Shown: positions 27,006 to 35,779, counted from the stretch's first letter. The stretch is 64,000 bases of DNA from Sphingobium sp. YR768 (GCF_900111125.1 NZ_FOGE01000003.1:248001-312000), one strand, 5' to 3'. Notes: generated by a model not told the origin, from the letters alone. A program made the numbers and translations.

Positions 27006-27793
27006 GCAAGTCGCTACAAGGCAAGACCGCCCTGATCACCGGATCGACATCGGGCATCGGGCTTGCCTATGCCAAGGCGCTGGCGGGTGAAGGCGCCAAT
27101 GTCGTGATCAACGGCTTTGGCGACAAGGATGCGATCGAAAAGGAGCGGCTGGGTCTGGAGGCCCTGAGCGGCGCCAAGGCGCTCTATTCGGGCCATGATC
27201 TGACCAAGGTCGACCAGATCGAGGCGATGATGAGGGAAGCGGCCGATACATTTGGCGGCGTCGACATATTGATCAACAATGCCGGCATGCAGCATGTCGC
27301 CCCGGTCGAGGAATTTCCGCTCGACAAATGGGATCTGATCATCGCGCTGAACCTGAACGCGGCCTTCCACACCACCCGCCTTGCCATCCCCTATATGAAG
27401 GAAAAGAAATGGGGGCGGATCATCCAGACCGCATCGGCCCACTCGCTGGTCGCCTCCCCCTTCAAGGCCGCCTATGTGACGGCCAAGCATGGCCTTAACG
27501 GCTTTACCAAGACGGTGGCGCTGGAAGTCGCGACCTTTGGCATCACCGCCAACTGCATTTCGCCCGGCTATGTCTGGACCCCGCTGGTCGAAAACCAGAT
27601 TCCCGACACGATGAAGGCGCGCGGCCTGACCCGCGAGCAGGTGATGAACGACGTGCTGCTGGCCGGCCAGCCGACCAAGCAGTTCGTGACGGCGGAGCAG
27701 GTGGCGGCGACGGCGCTATACCTGTGCAGCGATGCAGCGGCGCAGGTGACGGGCGCGAATCTGAGCATCGACGGGGGCTGGACCGCGCAGTAA
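27002..27793 (+). CDS. bdhA: 3-hydroxybutyrate dehydrogenase
   Basis: NAD-dependent short-chain dehydrogenase interconverting 3-hydroxybutyrate and acetoacetate (263 aa). Features: TGSTSGIGLAYAKALA, NNAGMQHV, catalytic Ser in TASAHSLVASPFKAAYVTAKHG (S-Y-K), and the family-specific AGQPTKQFVTAEQVA and LCSDAAAQVTGANLSIDGGWTAQ. Length and motifs match PHB-degradation enzymes closely. It is translated with the patatin gene. No phaZ or phaC gene is present in the window. Confidence 0.93.
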   Translation: MSKSLQGKTALITGSTSGIGLAYAKALAGEGANVVINGFGDKDAIEKERLGLEALSGAKALYSGHDLTKVDQIEAMMREAADTFGGVDILINNAGMQHVAPVEEFPLDKWDLIIALNLNAAFHTTRLAIPYMKEKKWGRIIQTASAHSLVASPFKAAYVTAKHGLNGFTKTVALEVATFGITANCISPGYVWTPLVENQIPDTMKARGLTREQVMNDVLLAGQPTKQFVTAEQVAATALYLCSDAAAQVTGANLSIDGGWTAQ

Positions 27794-27849
27794 AGCGCAG
27801 TTTCCTTCTATCAGCCTGGGCCGGAGACGCTGATCTTCGGCCAAGGGCA

Positions 27850-27875
27850 GAGGACAAGCTCTTGAGCTTGTCCTC
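27850..27875. promoter_or_regulatory. 12-bp perfect palindrome ahead of ParDE-type module
   Basis: GAGGACAAGCTC, loop TT, then its exact complement GAGCTTGTCCTC. It lies 57 nt after bdhA and 36 nt before the antitoxin start. It could be a terminator stem without a T-run or an operator for the antitoxin-toxin complex. Confidence 0.5.
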
Positions 27876-27910
27876 AATATTCCATATCTTGTGGACAGGA
27901 AGGTATCTCC

Positions 27911-28168
27911 ATGTCCAAATCGATGACATTGAATGTTCGCGTCAGCGGAACGCTCAGCGACTTCGTCGCCGCCAATGTCGGAGAATCCGGCAGCTATGAA
28001 AATGTCAGCGAATATGTCCGGGATTTGATCCGGCGCGACAAGGAACGGGTCGAAAGCGAGCATCTGGGGCGACTCAAGGCGGAACTGACTGTAGCCTTCG
28101 CAGCGCCCGAGAGCGATTATCAGTCGCTGGATGCGGACGCCGTCATCGCCCGCAACGCGCTAACCTGA
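27911..28168 (+). CDS. ParD/CopG-type antitoxin, module 1
   Basis: An 85-residue ribbon-helix-helix protein: beta strand SMTLNVRVSGTLSDFV, helix SYENVSEYVRDLIRRDKER, and an acidic C-terminal tail that would wrap the toxin. RHH antitoxins repress their own operon. The toxin gene follows 4 nt after the stop. Identification rests on fold pattern and gene pairing. Confidence 0.85.
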   Translation: MSKSMTLNVRVSGTLSDFVAANVGESGSYENVSEYVRDLIRRDKERVESEHLGRLKAELTVAFAAPESDYQSLDADAVIARNALT

Positions 28169-28172
28169 ACTT

Positions 28173-28487
28173 GTGACCAGCTATCGCGTACAGCAGATGG
28201 CTGGCCGTCGGATCGACGACATCTACCTCTATACGCGCGAAACATGGGGTCAGGATCAGGCAGAACTTTATATTCGTGGCCTCTTTCAGCGATTTGAGGA
28301 TATTGCCGCGCGACGTGTCGCCTGGCGAGCCGTGCCGGCGGAACTCGACGTTCAGGGCTTCTATTGTCGCTATCAGCGCCATTATATTTACTGGCGGCTG
28401 TTGTCAGATGGCGCCGTGGGCATCGTGACGATCCTGCATGAGCGGATGCATCAGATGGATCATTTCCGGCAGGATGCGTCCAACTGA
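28173..28487 (+). CDS. ParE/RelE-type toxin, module 1
   Basis: A 104-residue toxin-like protein starting at a GTG (VTSYRVQQMAGRRIDDIYLYT). The helix pair, the central FQRFEDIAARRVAWR, and the strand run YCRYQRHYIYWRLLSDG then VGIVTILHERM match the ParE/RelE fold. ParE members poison gyrase, RelE members cleave mRNA; which applies is not clear. The C-terminal HERMHQMDHFRQD is common in ParE proteins. Coupled to the antitoxin upstream. Confidence 0.82.
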   Translation: MTSYRVQQMAGRRIDDIYLYTRETWGQDQAELYIRGLFQRFEDIAARRVAWRAVPAELDVQGFYCRYQRHYIYWRLLSDGAVGIVTILHERMHQMDHFRQDASN

Positions 28488-28584
28488 TCCATGCGGAAAA
28501 CTCGATCATGGCCCGCTGCGTAATCCCCCTTCCCGTCGGCGCGCCTCTCCGCTAGCCAGACGATCGTAAAATAAGGGGAATATC

Positions 28585-30093
28585 ATGCGCTTGATCACCA
28601 GCCTCGCCACTCTGGCGCTGGCCCTGTCCGCCACCGCCGTTCAGGCGCAGGAGGATGGCAAGAAGAAGGACGATGGGGCGGAAAGCCCCGTCGCCGCTCC
28701 CAACGTCTCGGTCACCCATCATAAGGGCGTGTTCGGCGGCAAGGCGATCAGCTATACCGCGACCACCGGCGAAACCTACCTCAAGGACAAGGATGGCAAG
28801 CCGCTCGCGGCCATATACGCCACTTCCTACGTCAAGGATGGCGGGGACAAGACGCGGCCGATCACCTTCCTCTATAATGGCGGCCCCGGTTCCGGATCGC
28901 TGTGGCTGCATATGGGCGCCTTCGGCCCCAAGCGCGTGGTGCTGCCCGATGCGAAGGATGATGGCGCGCCGCCCTATCCGGTCGTGGACAATGCGGAATC
29001 GCTGCTGGACGTTACCGATCTGGTCTTCATCGATCCGGTCGGCACCGGCTTTTCCCATGCCATCGGCAAAAAGGACCCCAAGGATTATTGGGGCGTATCC
29101 GCCGACGCAAAATCGATATCGGACTATATCCGCCTGTGGCTGAACGAGAATGGCCGCTGGTCCTCGCCCAAATATATTGGCGGCGAAAGCTATGGCACCA
29201 CCCGGTCGGTGGCGCTGATCAACGAACTGGAAGGCACCTATAACGACGTCGCGGTCAACGGGATCATCCTGATCTCGACCATCCTCGACTTCGGCGCCAC
29301 GGCCGAGGTGCAGGGCAATGAAATGCCCTATATCATCAACCTGCCGTCGATGGCGACGACCGCCTGGTATCATAGGAAGATGGGCAATCCGCCCGCGACC
29401 GTGGCGGAGGCCGCACAGCAGGCCCGCGCCTTCGCCATCGGCCCCTATGCTGCCGCGCTGCTGAAGGGCAATGCCCTGTCCGCCGAGGAACGGGCGAGCG
29501 TGCGCGCCGAACTGGCCCGTCTGACGGGGCTATCGGAGCAGTTTGTCGACCATGCCGAACTGCGCATTTCGCCCGGCCGCTTCTACAAGGAATTGCTGCG
29601 CGACAAGGGCATGAGCATCGGCCGGCTCGACACGCGCTATACCGGCAAGGATTATGACGCCGCGGGCGAGGAGCCGGACAATGATCCCAGCTTCTACGCG
29701 ATCGACGGCGCCTATACCGCCGCGATGAACAGCTATGTGCGCGATGAACTCAAGTACAAGACCGACCGCTCCTATGTGACGATCGGCGGGGTCAGCGGAT
29801 GGGACTGGAAGCTGGATGGCAAGAGTGGCCGGGCGAGCGAAGTCTATGGCAGCGTGGCCCCCTATCTGGGCAAGGCGCTGCGCGAGAATAGCGGCCTCAA
29901 GGTCTTTGTCGGCCAGGGCTGGTATGATTTCGCGACGCCCTTCTTCGGCGCGGAATATGCGATGAGCCGCACCGGCTTCGATGCGTCGCGTATCCAATAT
30001 CATTATTATGACGCCGGCCACATGATGTATGTCCGCCCCGACGATCTGCACAAGTTGAGTGCGGACATCCGGGCGTTCATTTCGGCGCGTTGA
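28585..30093 (+). CDS. S10 family serine carboxypeptidase-like peptidase
   Basis: Exported peptidase (502 aa) with a clear signal peptide (MRLITSLATLALALSATAVQAQ). The alpha/beta hydrolase core has FLYNGGPGSGSLWLHMGAFGP, the nucleophile elbow GGESYGTTRS near residue 203, an Asp region FVGQGWYDFATPF and the catalytic His in YDAGHMMYVRPDD near the end. This is the full Ser-Asp-His triad of S10. Ribosome binding site AAGGGG precedes ATG 28585. The gene is bracketed by two antitoxin-toxin pairs. Confidence 0.93.
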   Translation: MRLITSLATLALALSATAVQAQEDGKKKDDGAESPVAAPNVSVTHHKGVFGGKAISYTATTGETYLKDKDGKPLAAIYATSYVKDGGDKTRPITFLYNGGPGSGSLWLHMGAFGPKRVVLPDAKDDGAPPYPVVDNAESLLDVTDLVFIDPVGTGFSHAIGKKDPKDYWGVSADAKSISDYIRLWLNENGRWSSPKYIGGESYGTTRSVALINELEGTYNDVAVNGIILISTILDFGATAEVQGNEMPYIINLPSMATTAWYHRKMGNPPATVAEAAQQARAFAIGPYAAALLKGNALSAEERASVRAELARLTGLSEQFVDHAELRISPGRFYKELLRDKGMSIGRLDTRYTGKDYDAAGEEPDNDPSFYAIDGAYTAAMNSYVRDELKYKTDRSYVTIGGVSGWDWKLDGKSGRASEVYGSVAPYLGKALRENSGLKVFVGQGWYDFATPFFGAEYAMSRTGFDASRIQYHYYDAGHMMYVRPDDLHKLSADIRAFISAR

Positions 30094-30138
30094 TAATAGT
30101 TGATAAAAGCCCTAGGGTCGGCGCTGGAGATTAGAGAT

Positions 30139-30396
30139 ATGATCAGCGCCGATCTGGGCAAGCAACTGGAAGCCTTTGTGGCCGGGTTGGTGGAAACCGG
30201 CCGCTATAACAGCAAGAGCGAAGTGCTGCGCGAAGGCGTGCGCCTGATTCAGGAGCGAGAGACGCGACTGGCAGCGCTGGACGCATCGATCATGCGCGGG
30301 ATGGCCGATGTCGATGCGGGTCGTACCAAAGATGCCGCCTCTGTCTTCGACCGGCTGGAAAGCAAATATCGCGCCCTGTCCGACAGCGCGGAATGA
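30139..30396 (+). CDS. ParD-type antitoxin, module 2
   Basis: An 85-residue RHH protein of the ParD family: MISADLGKQLEAFVAGLVET followed by GRYNSKSEVLREGVRLIQERE, the standard ParD signature, and a polar C-terminal tail for toxin binding. ATG 30139 (GGAG about 10 nt upstream) is preferred over an upstream TTG. Stop overlaps the toxin start by ATGA. Confidence 0.9.
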   Translation: MISADLGKQLEAFVAGLVETGRYNSKSEVLREGVRLIQERETRLAALDASIMRGMADVDAGRTKDAASVFDRLESKYRALSDSAE

Positions 30397-30689
30397 AGGT
30401 CGAACTGACCGCCGAAGCCGAGCGCGATCTGGAAGCGATTGCGGACCATATCGCGGTCGACAACCCGGCCCGCGCGATCGGATTCATTCTGGAACTCAAG
30501 GACAAATGCCTTGGCCTGGCCGACTATCCCAGAGCCTTCCCGGTCGTCGATCTTTATGCCCATCTGGATATTCGGCGGCGGGTACATGGGCGATATCTGA
30601 TCTTTTACCGGGTTGAAGCACAACGGGTAGTCGTGCTGCATATCCTCCATGGGGCCAGCGATTATCTCGACTGGCTCGACCACGATTGA
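30393..30689 (+). CDS. ParE-type toxin, module 2
   Basis: A 98-residue ParE-like toxin: MKVELTAEAERDLEAIADHI, then NPARAIGFILELKDKCLGLADYP, RRRVHGRYLIFYRVE and a final VVVLHILHGASDYLDWL. The pattern matches the RelE/ParE superfamily well. Coupled to ParD by ATGA. This module is not closely similar to the one at 27.9-28.5 kb, so they are probably separate acquisitions. Confidence 0.9.
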   Translation: MKVELTAEAERDLEAIADHIAVDNPARAIGFILELKDKCLGLADYPRAFPVVDLYAHLDIRRRVHGRYLIFYRVEAQRVVVLHILHGASDYLDWLDHD

Positions 30690-30765
30690 GCAATGCCAAT
30701 CGCGTAACAATCCCCCTTCCCCGGCCATAAAATCCCCTTATGCTTCGGATCAGCAAGGGAGATTC

Positions 30766-32136
30766 ATGAATATGCGCCACGCGCTCACGGCCGTTCTGGC
30801 CGCCGTCAGCCTATCGTCCATCGCCAGCGCCCAAACTGCGCCTGAGACCACGGCTCCAACTCCGCCCGCTGCCCCGGCGCAGAGCGAAATCGGGGCGGCG
30901 GTGGCCAAGGATATGGACGGGCTGATGACGCTCTATCGCGATCTGCACGCCAATCCCGAACTGTCGTTGCAGGAAGTGAACACTGCCGCGAAGCTCGCCA
31001 AGCGGCTGAAGGCGCTGAAGTTCGACGTGACCGAGAAGGTCGGCGGCACCGGCGTCGTCGCGGTCATGACCAACGGGTCCGGTCCGACGCTGCTGATCCG
31101 CGCGGATATGGACGGGTTGCCGGTGGTCGAGCAGACCGGCCTCGACTTCGCGTCGAAGGTCCGCACCAAGACGCCCGAGGGCGTGGAGACAGGCGTAATG
31201 CACGCCTGCGGCCATGACACGCACATGACCGCCTTCATCGAGACGGCCAAGCTGATGGCAGCGCGCAAGAAGGACTGGAAGGGAACGCTGGTGATGATCC
31301 TCCAGCCTGCCGAGGAAGTGGGCAAGGGCGCCCGCAACATGCTGGAGGACGGGCTATACACCCGCTTCCCGCGGCCGACCCACGCCATCGCCTTCCACGA
31401 TGCCGCCAATCTGGAGGCGGGCGTGGTCGGTTATACGCCCGGCTATGCGCTGGCGAACGTCGACAGCGTCGATATTTTGGTGAAGGGACTGGGCGGCCAT
31501 GGCGCCTATCCGCAGACGACCAAAGACCCGATCGTGCTGGGCGCCCGGATCGTCACCACGCTACAGACGCTGATCAGCCGGGAACAAGAACCGCAGGACC
31601 CCGCCGTCGTTACGGTCGGCAGTTTCCAGGCCGGGGCCAAGCATAATATCATCCCCGATCAGGCGAAGCTGTTGCTGACGGTGCGCAGCTATTCCGACGA
31701 GACGCGCGCCAAGCTGATCGAGGGGATCAAGCGCGTGTCGCGGGGCGAGGCGATCGCGGCCGGGGTGCCGGACGACAAGATGCCGGTAGTGACGGTGCAG
31801 GATGAATTCACCCCCTCCACCTATAACCCGCCCGAATTTGCCGAGCAGATGGCCGGATTGCTGAAGGGGCATTTCCCCGACGGTCGGGTGATCAAGACTC
31901 CGGCGGTGATGGGCGGCGAGGATTTCGGTCGCTTCTATCGCGCGGACAAGTCGATCAAGAGCTTCATCTTCTGGGTGGGCGGCGTGCCGGCGGACAAGAT
32001 GGCGGCATCGGCCAGCGGTCAGGTGACGCTGCCATCGCTGCACAGCCCCTTCTGGGCGCCGCAGGCCGATAAGGTGATCGCCACCGCCAGCGAGGCGATG
32101 ACCGTGCTGGCGCTGGACATATTGAAAAAGGACTGA
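30766..32136 (+). CDS. M20 family amidohydrolase/metallopeptidase, exported
   Basis: A 456-residue zinc hydrolase with a signal peptide (MRHALTAVLAAVSLSSIASAQ) and a proline-rich linker. Metal ligands appear in HACGHDTHMTAF near residue 144, QPAEEVGKGA near 180, AFHD near 208 and near the end in MGGEDFGRF. The lid domain (VKGLGGHGAYPQTTKDPI) and order are those of hippurate hydrolase or N-acyl amino acid amidohydrolase. AAGGGAG supports ATG 30766. Likely periplasmic; substrate unknown. Confidence 0.9.
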   Translation: MNMRHALTAVLAAVSLSSIASAQTAPETTAPTPPAAPAQSEIGAAVAKDMDGLMTLYRDLHANPELSLQEVNTAAKLAKRLKALKFDVTEKVGGTGVVAVMTNGSGPTLLIRADMDGLPVVEQTGLDFASKVRTKTPEGVETGVMHACGHDTHMTAFIETAKLMAARKKDWKGTLVMILQPAEEVGKGARNMLEDGLYTRFPRPTHAIAFHDAANLEAGVVGYTPGYALANVDSVDILVKGLGGHGAYPQTTKDPIVLGARIVTTLQTLISREQEPQDPAVVTVGSFQAGAKHNIIPDQAKLLLTVRSYSDETRAKLIEGIKRVSRGEAIAAGVPDDKMPVVTVQDEFTPSTYNPPEFAEQMAGLLKGHFPDGRVIKTPAVMGGEDFGRFYRADKSIKSFIFWVGGVPADKMAASASGQVTLPSLHSPFWAPQADKVIATASEAMTVLALDILKKD

Positions 32137-32176
32137 GGTTCGCGACGCGCCTGAGCGGGGGCCGCACGGCTTTCGC

Positions 32177-33175
32177 TCAGGCGGTTCGGCGGTCCAGCAT
32201 GGCGACATAGGCGCGGATCAGCGCCAGCGCCGTCAGCGCCACGCCCACGCCCAGGATCATGTCGATCAGATAATGGGTGCCCTCGACCGGGGTGGACAGC
32301 AGCATCGCGGCGTTCAGGGCGACGATCGGCCAGCGCAGCGCCGCCATATGCCAGCCCGCGACGATGTAGAGCATAGCAGCGGCGGTGTGAAAGCTGGGCG
32401 CCGACACGATGCCGCGCAACTGGCCCAGATCCACGATATGAACGCTATGCGCGCGCAGCGCCGGGATCAGGCCGGATTGCCACAATTCGCTTTCGGGCAT
32501 GTAGCGGATCGGTTCGTGCCACAGATAGGAAAAGGGGCCGACCGCCGGCATCAGGCTGAACAGGATCAGCGTGATCACCGCCGCCAGCCAGAAACTGGCC
32601 ATGAAGCGCCAGGCGCGGTCATAATGGCCGGCGCGCGCGAAATTCCAGAGCAGCAGTGCGGGCGTGACATAGATGCTCCGATAGGCGACCGTTCCGGCGA
32701 ACTGGAGCGTGGGGGAATCCGCCGCCAACCGATACCAGGCCAGCCAGTCGAACCCCAGCGCCTCGTCGATCCGTTGCAGTAGCGGGTCGGCATAGCCATG
32801 GGTCAGGGCCGCCACCGGATAGCTGGCCGCCGCGCCCATCAGCGAGATGAGCATGAACAAGCCGACATAGAGGCTGAAATGCGCGACGGGCAGCGCATGG
32901 CGCCAGCGCGTGCGGGGCAATCCGAAACGCAGCGCCGCCGCCGCCATGAACACCGCATAAAAGGGGCGGTTGCTTGGCAGGAACGGATCGATCCGCAACT
33001 GCGCGGCATGCATCAGCGCCGCAAGCAGCAACATGCTGAAGCCCAGCGCGATCAGGAAATGCCGCCCTATGGTGGACTGCGCGCTTCCCACGGACGGCCT
33101 GCCGATCGGCATCGCCGCTGCTGTGGCCAGACCTGCCGCATCGGGCATGGACCAGGAATGCTGCATCGAAGGCAT
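32177..33175 (-). CDS. PAP2 superfamily membrane protein, Aur1/inositolphosphotransferase-like
   Basis: A multi-pass membrane protein (332 aa) of the PAP2 superfamily. The active-site motifs are SFHTAAAMLYIVAGWH (C-terminal third) and GTHYLIDMILGVGVAL at the end, supplying the two catalytic histidines. The R near YLWHEPIRYM may complete the phosphate site. Similar Aur1/Ipt1-type proteins transfer phospho-head groups to ceramide in fungi; in bacteria the substrate is usually unknown. In a sphingomonad, sphingolipid head-group transfer is possible but unproven. ATG 33175 is a best guess; ATG 33148 is an alternative. Confidence 0.8.
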   Translation of the reverse strand: MPSMQHSWSMPDAAGLATAAAMPIGRPSVGSAQSTIGRHFLIALGFSMLLLAALMHAAQLRIDPFLPSNRPFYAVFMAAAALRFGLPRTRWRHALPVAHFSLYVGLFMLISLMGAAASYPVAALTHGYADPLLQRIDEALGFDWLAWYRLAADSPTLQFAGTVAYRSIYVTPALLLWNFARAGHYDRAWRFMASFWLAAVITLILFSLMPAVGPFSYLWHEPIRYMPESELWQSGLIPALRAHSVHIVDLGQLRGIVSAPSFHTAAAMLYIVAGWHMAALRWPIVALNAAMLLSTPVEGTHYLIDMILGVGVALTALALIRAYVAMLDRRTA

Positions 33176-33517
33176 CGCATTATGTCCGGGCGTGGGATGG
33201 GAAAGGCGGAAGCAAACACCTGCCCATCGGCTATCCTCGCTTAAGACGGGATGAACCGAATGACGGACAGGATGAACGCCCCCGCCTTTGCTGATGTCAT
33301 CCTGTCCGTGCAACCGGAAACACACCCTGTGCGATAATGTCGCGCCTCTCATTCGATCCTGCCGAAAAGTCGGCGCGTGAGGTTCTCGACAGGCTCGAAC
33401 CGAGCGGAGGTAGTGCGAATTCACGTCCCCCAACCATGGCTATCACGTGGAACGCAGGTCGAATGCTATCCCGGCGCGACCGATTCGATGGTTCGAATCG
33501 ATCGCGCCAACCGAAGA
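33176..33517. other. Gene-less stretch between PAP2 and SDR genes
   Basis: No supported gene. Contents: a perfect 12-bp inverted repeat CGGACAGGATGA at 33264-33275 and its complement at 33297-33308 with a 21-nt spacer, and a decayed family repeat near 33379-33410 (CTCGACAGGCTCGAACCGAGC). It lies upstream of the PAP2 gene, so it should hold that promoter. Confidence 0.7.
33264..33308. promoter_or_regulatory. 12-bp inverted repeat, possible operator of PAP2 gene
   Basis: CGGACAGGATGA and TCATCCTGTCCG are perfect complements with a 21-nt spacer, about two helical turns, as for a dimer of dimers or a looped site. It lies about 90 bp upstream of the PAP2 start. It does not belong to the interspersed repeat families. 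Confidence 0.45.
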
Positions 33518-34231
33518 TCAGGCGCCGAAGCCGCCGTCGATCGTGTGCAGCGCGCCGGTGATGATGCCCGCTTCCGGCCCGGCGAGATAGGCGGCGAGGC
33601 CGGCAATTTCCTGCCCCGTGGCGTGACGCTTGATCGCCATGAAACCGTGCATCAGGCTGGCCATCGGGCCATCGGACGGGTTCATGTCGGTGTCGGTCGG
33701 GCCGGGCTGGATGATGTTGACGGTGATGCCGCGCGCCCCGAAATCGCGGGCGAGGCCACGGGCCATGCCCTGCAGGGCCGACTTGGTCATCGCATAGGCC
33801 GCGCCGCCTTCGAACGGCATCCGATCGCCATTGACCGATCCGATGACGATGATCCGGCCGCCGTCGCGCATCTGGCGGGCGGCTTCCACGGCGGCATGAT
33901 AGGGCGCGCGGACGTTGATATCGATCATGCGGTCGACGGCATCGGCGTCCAGCGCCAGCGGATCACCCAATACCAGCGCACCGGCATTGACGATCAATAT
34001 GTCGAGCGGCCCCTGCGCCGAGACGACGTCAATCACGGCCTGCCGATCGGCGGCGTCGGACTGGACCGGCGTTGCGCCCGTGTCGGTCGCCAGCGCCTGC
34101 GCGGCGTCATGCGATCCGGCATAGGTGAAGGTGACGTCAGCGCCATCGCTCGCGAAACGGCGAACGATCGCCGCGCCGATGCCACGGCTGCCGCCGAGAA
34201 TGAGGGTCTTTTTGGCAGAGAAGTCGGTCAT
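33518..34231 (-). CDS. bdcA: BdcA-like short-chain dehydrogenase
   Basis: Short-chain dehydrogenase fold protein (237 aa) very like E. coli BdcA, known for binding c-di-GMP and promoting biofilm dispersal. Points of agreement: KKTLILGGSRGIGAAIVRRFA, NAGALVLGDPLALDAD, RAPYHAAVEAARQMRDGGRI, IGSVNGDRMPFEGGAAYAMT and the C-terminal LHTIDGGFGA. The Ser-Tyr-Lys site is intact. A divergent TetR gene matches the BdcR arrangement. AAGGA precedes ATG 34231. That this copy binds c-di-GMP has not been shown. Confidence 0.85.
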   Translation of the reverse strand: MTDFSAKKTLILGGSRGIGAAIVRRFASDGADVTFTYAGSHDAAQALATDTGATPVQSDAADRQAVIDVVSAQGPLDILIVNAGALVLGDPLALDADAVDRMIDINVRAPYHAAVEAARQMRDGGRIIVIGSVNGDRMPFEGGAAYAMTKSALQGMARGLARDFGARGITVNIIQPGPTDTDMNPSDGPMASLMHGFMAIKRHATGQEIAGLAAYLAGPEAGIITGALHTIDGGFGA

Positions 34232-34304
34232 GGGAAGCATCCTTGCTAAATTTGTAATGATCGCTATATAAATGAGCAAACGAACAGGTCAAGGTATTTT
34301 TGTA

Positions 34305-34901
34305 GTGGTCGATAAAGAAAAATCCAAAGGCCGTGGTCGCCCCCGCGCTTTCGATCGGGACAGGGCGCTGGATCAGGCGCAGGCGCTGTTCCATGCGCAG
34401 GGCTATGAGGGCATCGGCGTTGCCGCGCTGGCGCAGGCGATGGGTGTCAATCCGCCCAGCCTCTATGCCGCTTTCGGCAGCAAGGCGCAGTTGTTCGAGG
34501 AGGTGCTGGAGCGTTATGCCCGCAGCGCGCTGCCTGTCGACACGCTGCTGGCGGAGGGTGCGGAACCGGTTGCCGCGCTGACGGCGTTGTTGCGGGTAGC
34601 CGCCGCCATCTACACCGCCGATCCGCAGGCGCCCGGCTGTCTGGTGCTGGAGGGTGCGCGCGGGGCCGACCCGGACGCCGCCCTGCGCGCGCGGGTGTGG
34701 CGAGAGGCCAGCGCGGCGCGCATCGCCGCCTTCGTCGCCCACACCCATGCAGGCAAGGCCGCGACCGTGGCGGATTATATGGTGTCGATCATGTCAGGCC
34801 TGTCGGCCGATGCGCGGGCGGGCCATGATGTCGCGCGGCTGACTGCGGTCGCCGATATGGCGGCGCTGGCGCTTCAGGAAATGCTGACGAAGGCCGGTTA
34901 A
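34305..34901 (+). CDS. bdcR: TetR family regulator, BdcR-like
   Basis: A 198-residue TetR repressor: GRGRPRAFDRDRALDQAQAL, then the HTH in IGVAALAQAMGVNPPSLYAA and FGSKAQLFEEVLERY. It lies divergently from the BdcA-like gene and should repress it. Start is uncertain: GTG 34305 matches the short N-terminal arm of BdcR and has AAGG upstream; ATG 34272 would add 11 residues and leave only 40 bp of promoter. The 34232-34304 gap is A/T-rich and likely holds the operator. Confidence 0.82.
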   Translation: MVDKEKSKGRGRPRAFDRDRALDQAQALFHAQGYEGIGVAALAQAMGVNPPSLYAAFGSKAQLFEEVLERYARSALPVDTLLAEGAEPVAALTALLRVAAAIYTADPQAPGCLVLEGARGADPDAALRARVWREASAARIAAFVAHTHAGKAATVADYMVSIMSGLSADARAGHDVARLTAVADMAALALQEMLTKAG

Positions 34902-35713
34902 TCGGCGATGTCGCTGGCAACCAGGGTCGTTTCCTTCCGGTCGACGGACCAGAGCCGATTCCTGACCTTGGGGTCCCAGTCGATCGCCTGTCCAGGCGAG
35001 GCGATGCCGATCGTCCGTTTCCATTCCAGCACCGACCCCGCTTCCGGCAAGGCCAGTTCGTACATTTCCGGCCGGTCGTGCCCCGTGACATAGAGGCGGC
35101 CGTCCGCGCTCCAGCTTGCGCCTGAACAACTGAACGGTGCGAACCGGGCCAGCACCTGTTGCGGGAAGGTCCAGGCGGCCTCCTGCCGGAAGACGTCGTC
35201 CATGCGCACCAGCAAGGTGTAGCGATAGTCCCTGTTCGGCTCCCCGCCCTTGCCCGCATAATTGGCGTAGACCGCCCACCATTTGCCGGCATGGCGATCC
35301 AGCACGGTCAGCGATCCGGGCCCAAAACCCAGGCTGACGGTGCGCAGGTGATGCAGCGTCTTCGTATCGAAAATCTCGATCGCGCTGGTCTGCGGCACGG
35401 CGGGATAGTTGGACGCGGCGCAGACCAGTTCGCGCCCCGCCACGGTGCAACTGTTCATATGCGGGAACAGGCGGCGTTCCCCCTGCCACTGGGCGATACG
35501 CTGGCCGGTGGCGATGACATATTTGCCGATCCGGTCATTGTCGATCGCATAGACATGGATACCGTCGGACGCGACACCCTGCCGCGCTTCGGGGGCCGGC
35601 AGGCGCAGCGCAACCGGTGCGGGCGATGGCGAGGGCGCGTTATTTTCCTGCGCCTGCGCCATGCCGACGCATGCGAGGGCCGACAATGCCATGCCAATCG
35701 CTTCACGCCGCAT
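34898..35713 (-). CDS. Hypothetical secreted beta-propeller-like protein
   Basis: A 271-residue protein with a signal peptide (MRREAIGMALSALACVGMAQAQ). Repeating strands such as VASDGIHVYAIDNDRIGKYV, SNYPAVPQTSAIEIFDTKTL and WSADGRLYVTGHDRPEMYEL suggest a propeller. No catalytic motif is evident and the family is not recognised; propellers of this type often bind ligands or partners. GGGAGCAAG precedes ATG 35713. It is the last gene of the minus-strand block, 67 nt after the barrel gene, and converges with the TetR gene (4-nt overlap). Confidence 0.65.
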   Translation of the reverse strand: MRREAIGMALSALACVGMAQAQENNAPSPSPAPVALRLPAPEARQGVASDGIHVYAIDNDRIGKYVIATGQRIAQWQGERRLFPHMNSCTVAGRELVCAASNYPAVPQTSAIEIFDTKTLHHLRTVSLGFGPGSLTVLDRHAGKWWAVYANYAGKGGEPNRDYRYTLLVRMDDVFRQEAAWTFPQQVLARFAPFSCSGASWSADGRLYVTGHDRPEMYELALPEAGSVLEWKRTIGIASPGQAIDWDPKVRNRLWSVDRKETTLVASDIAD

Positions 35714-35779
35714 CACTTGCTCCCGTCCAGACATATCCCGCCGGTAGGGCGGGATTGCTACAGAAAAAGGACGGTCCGC

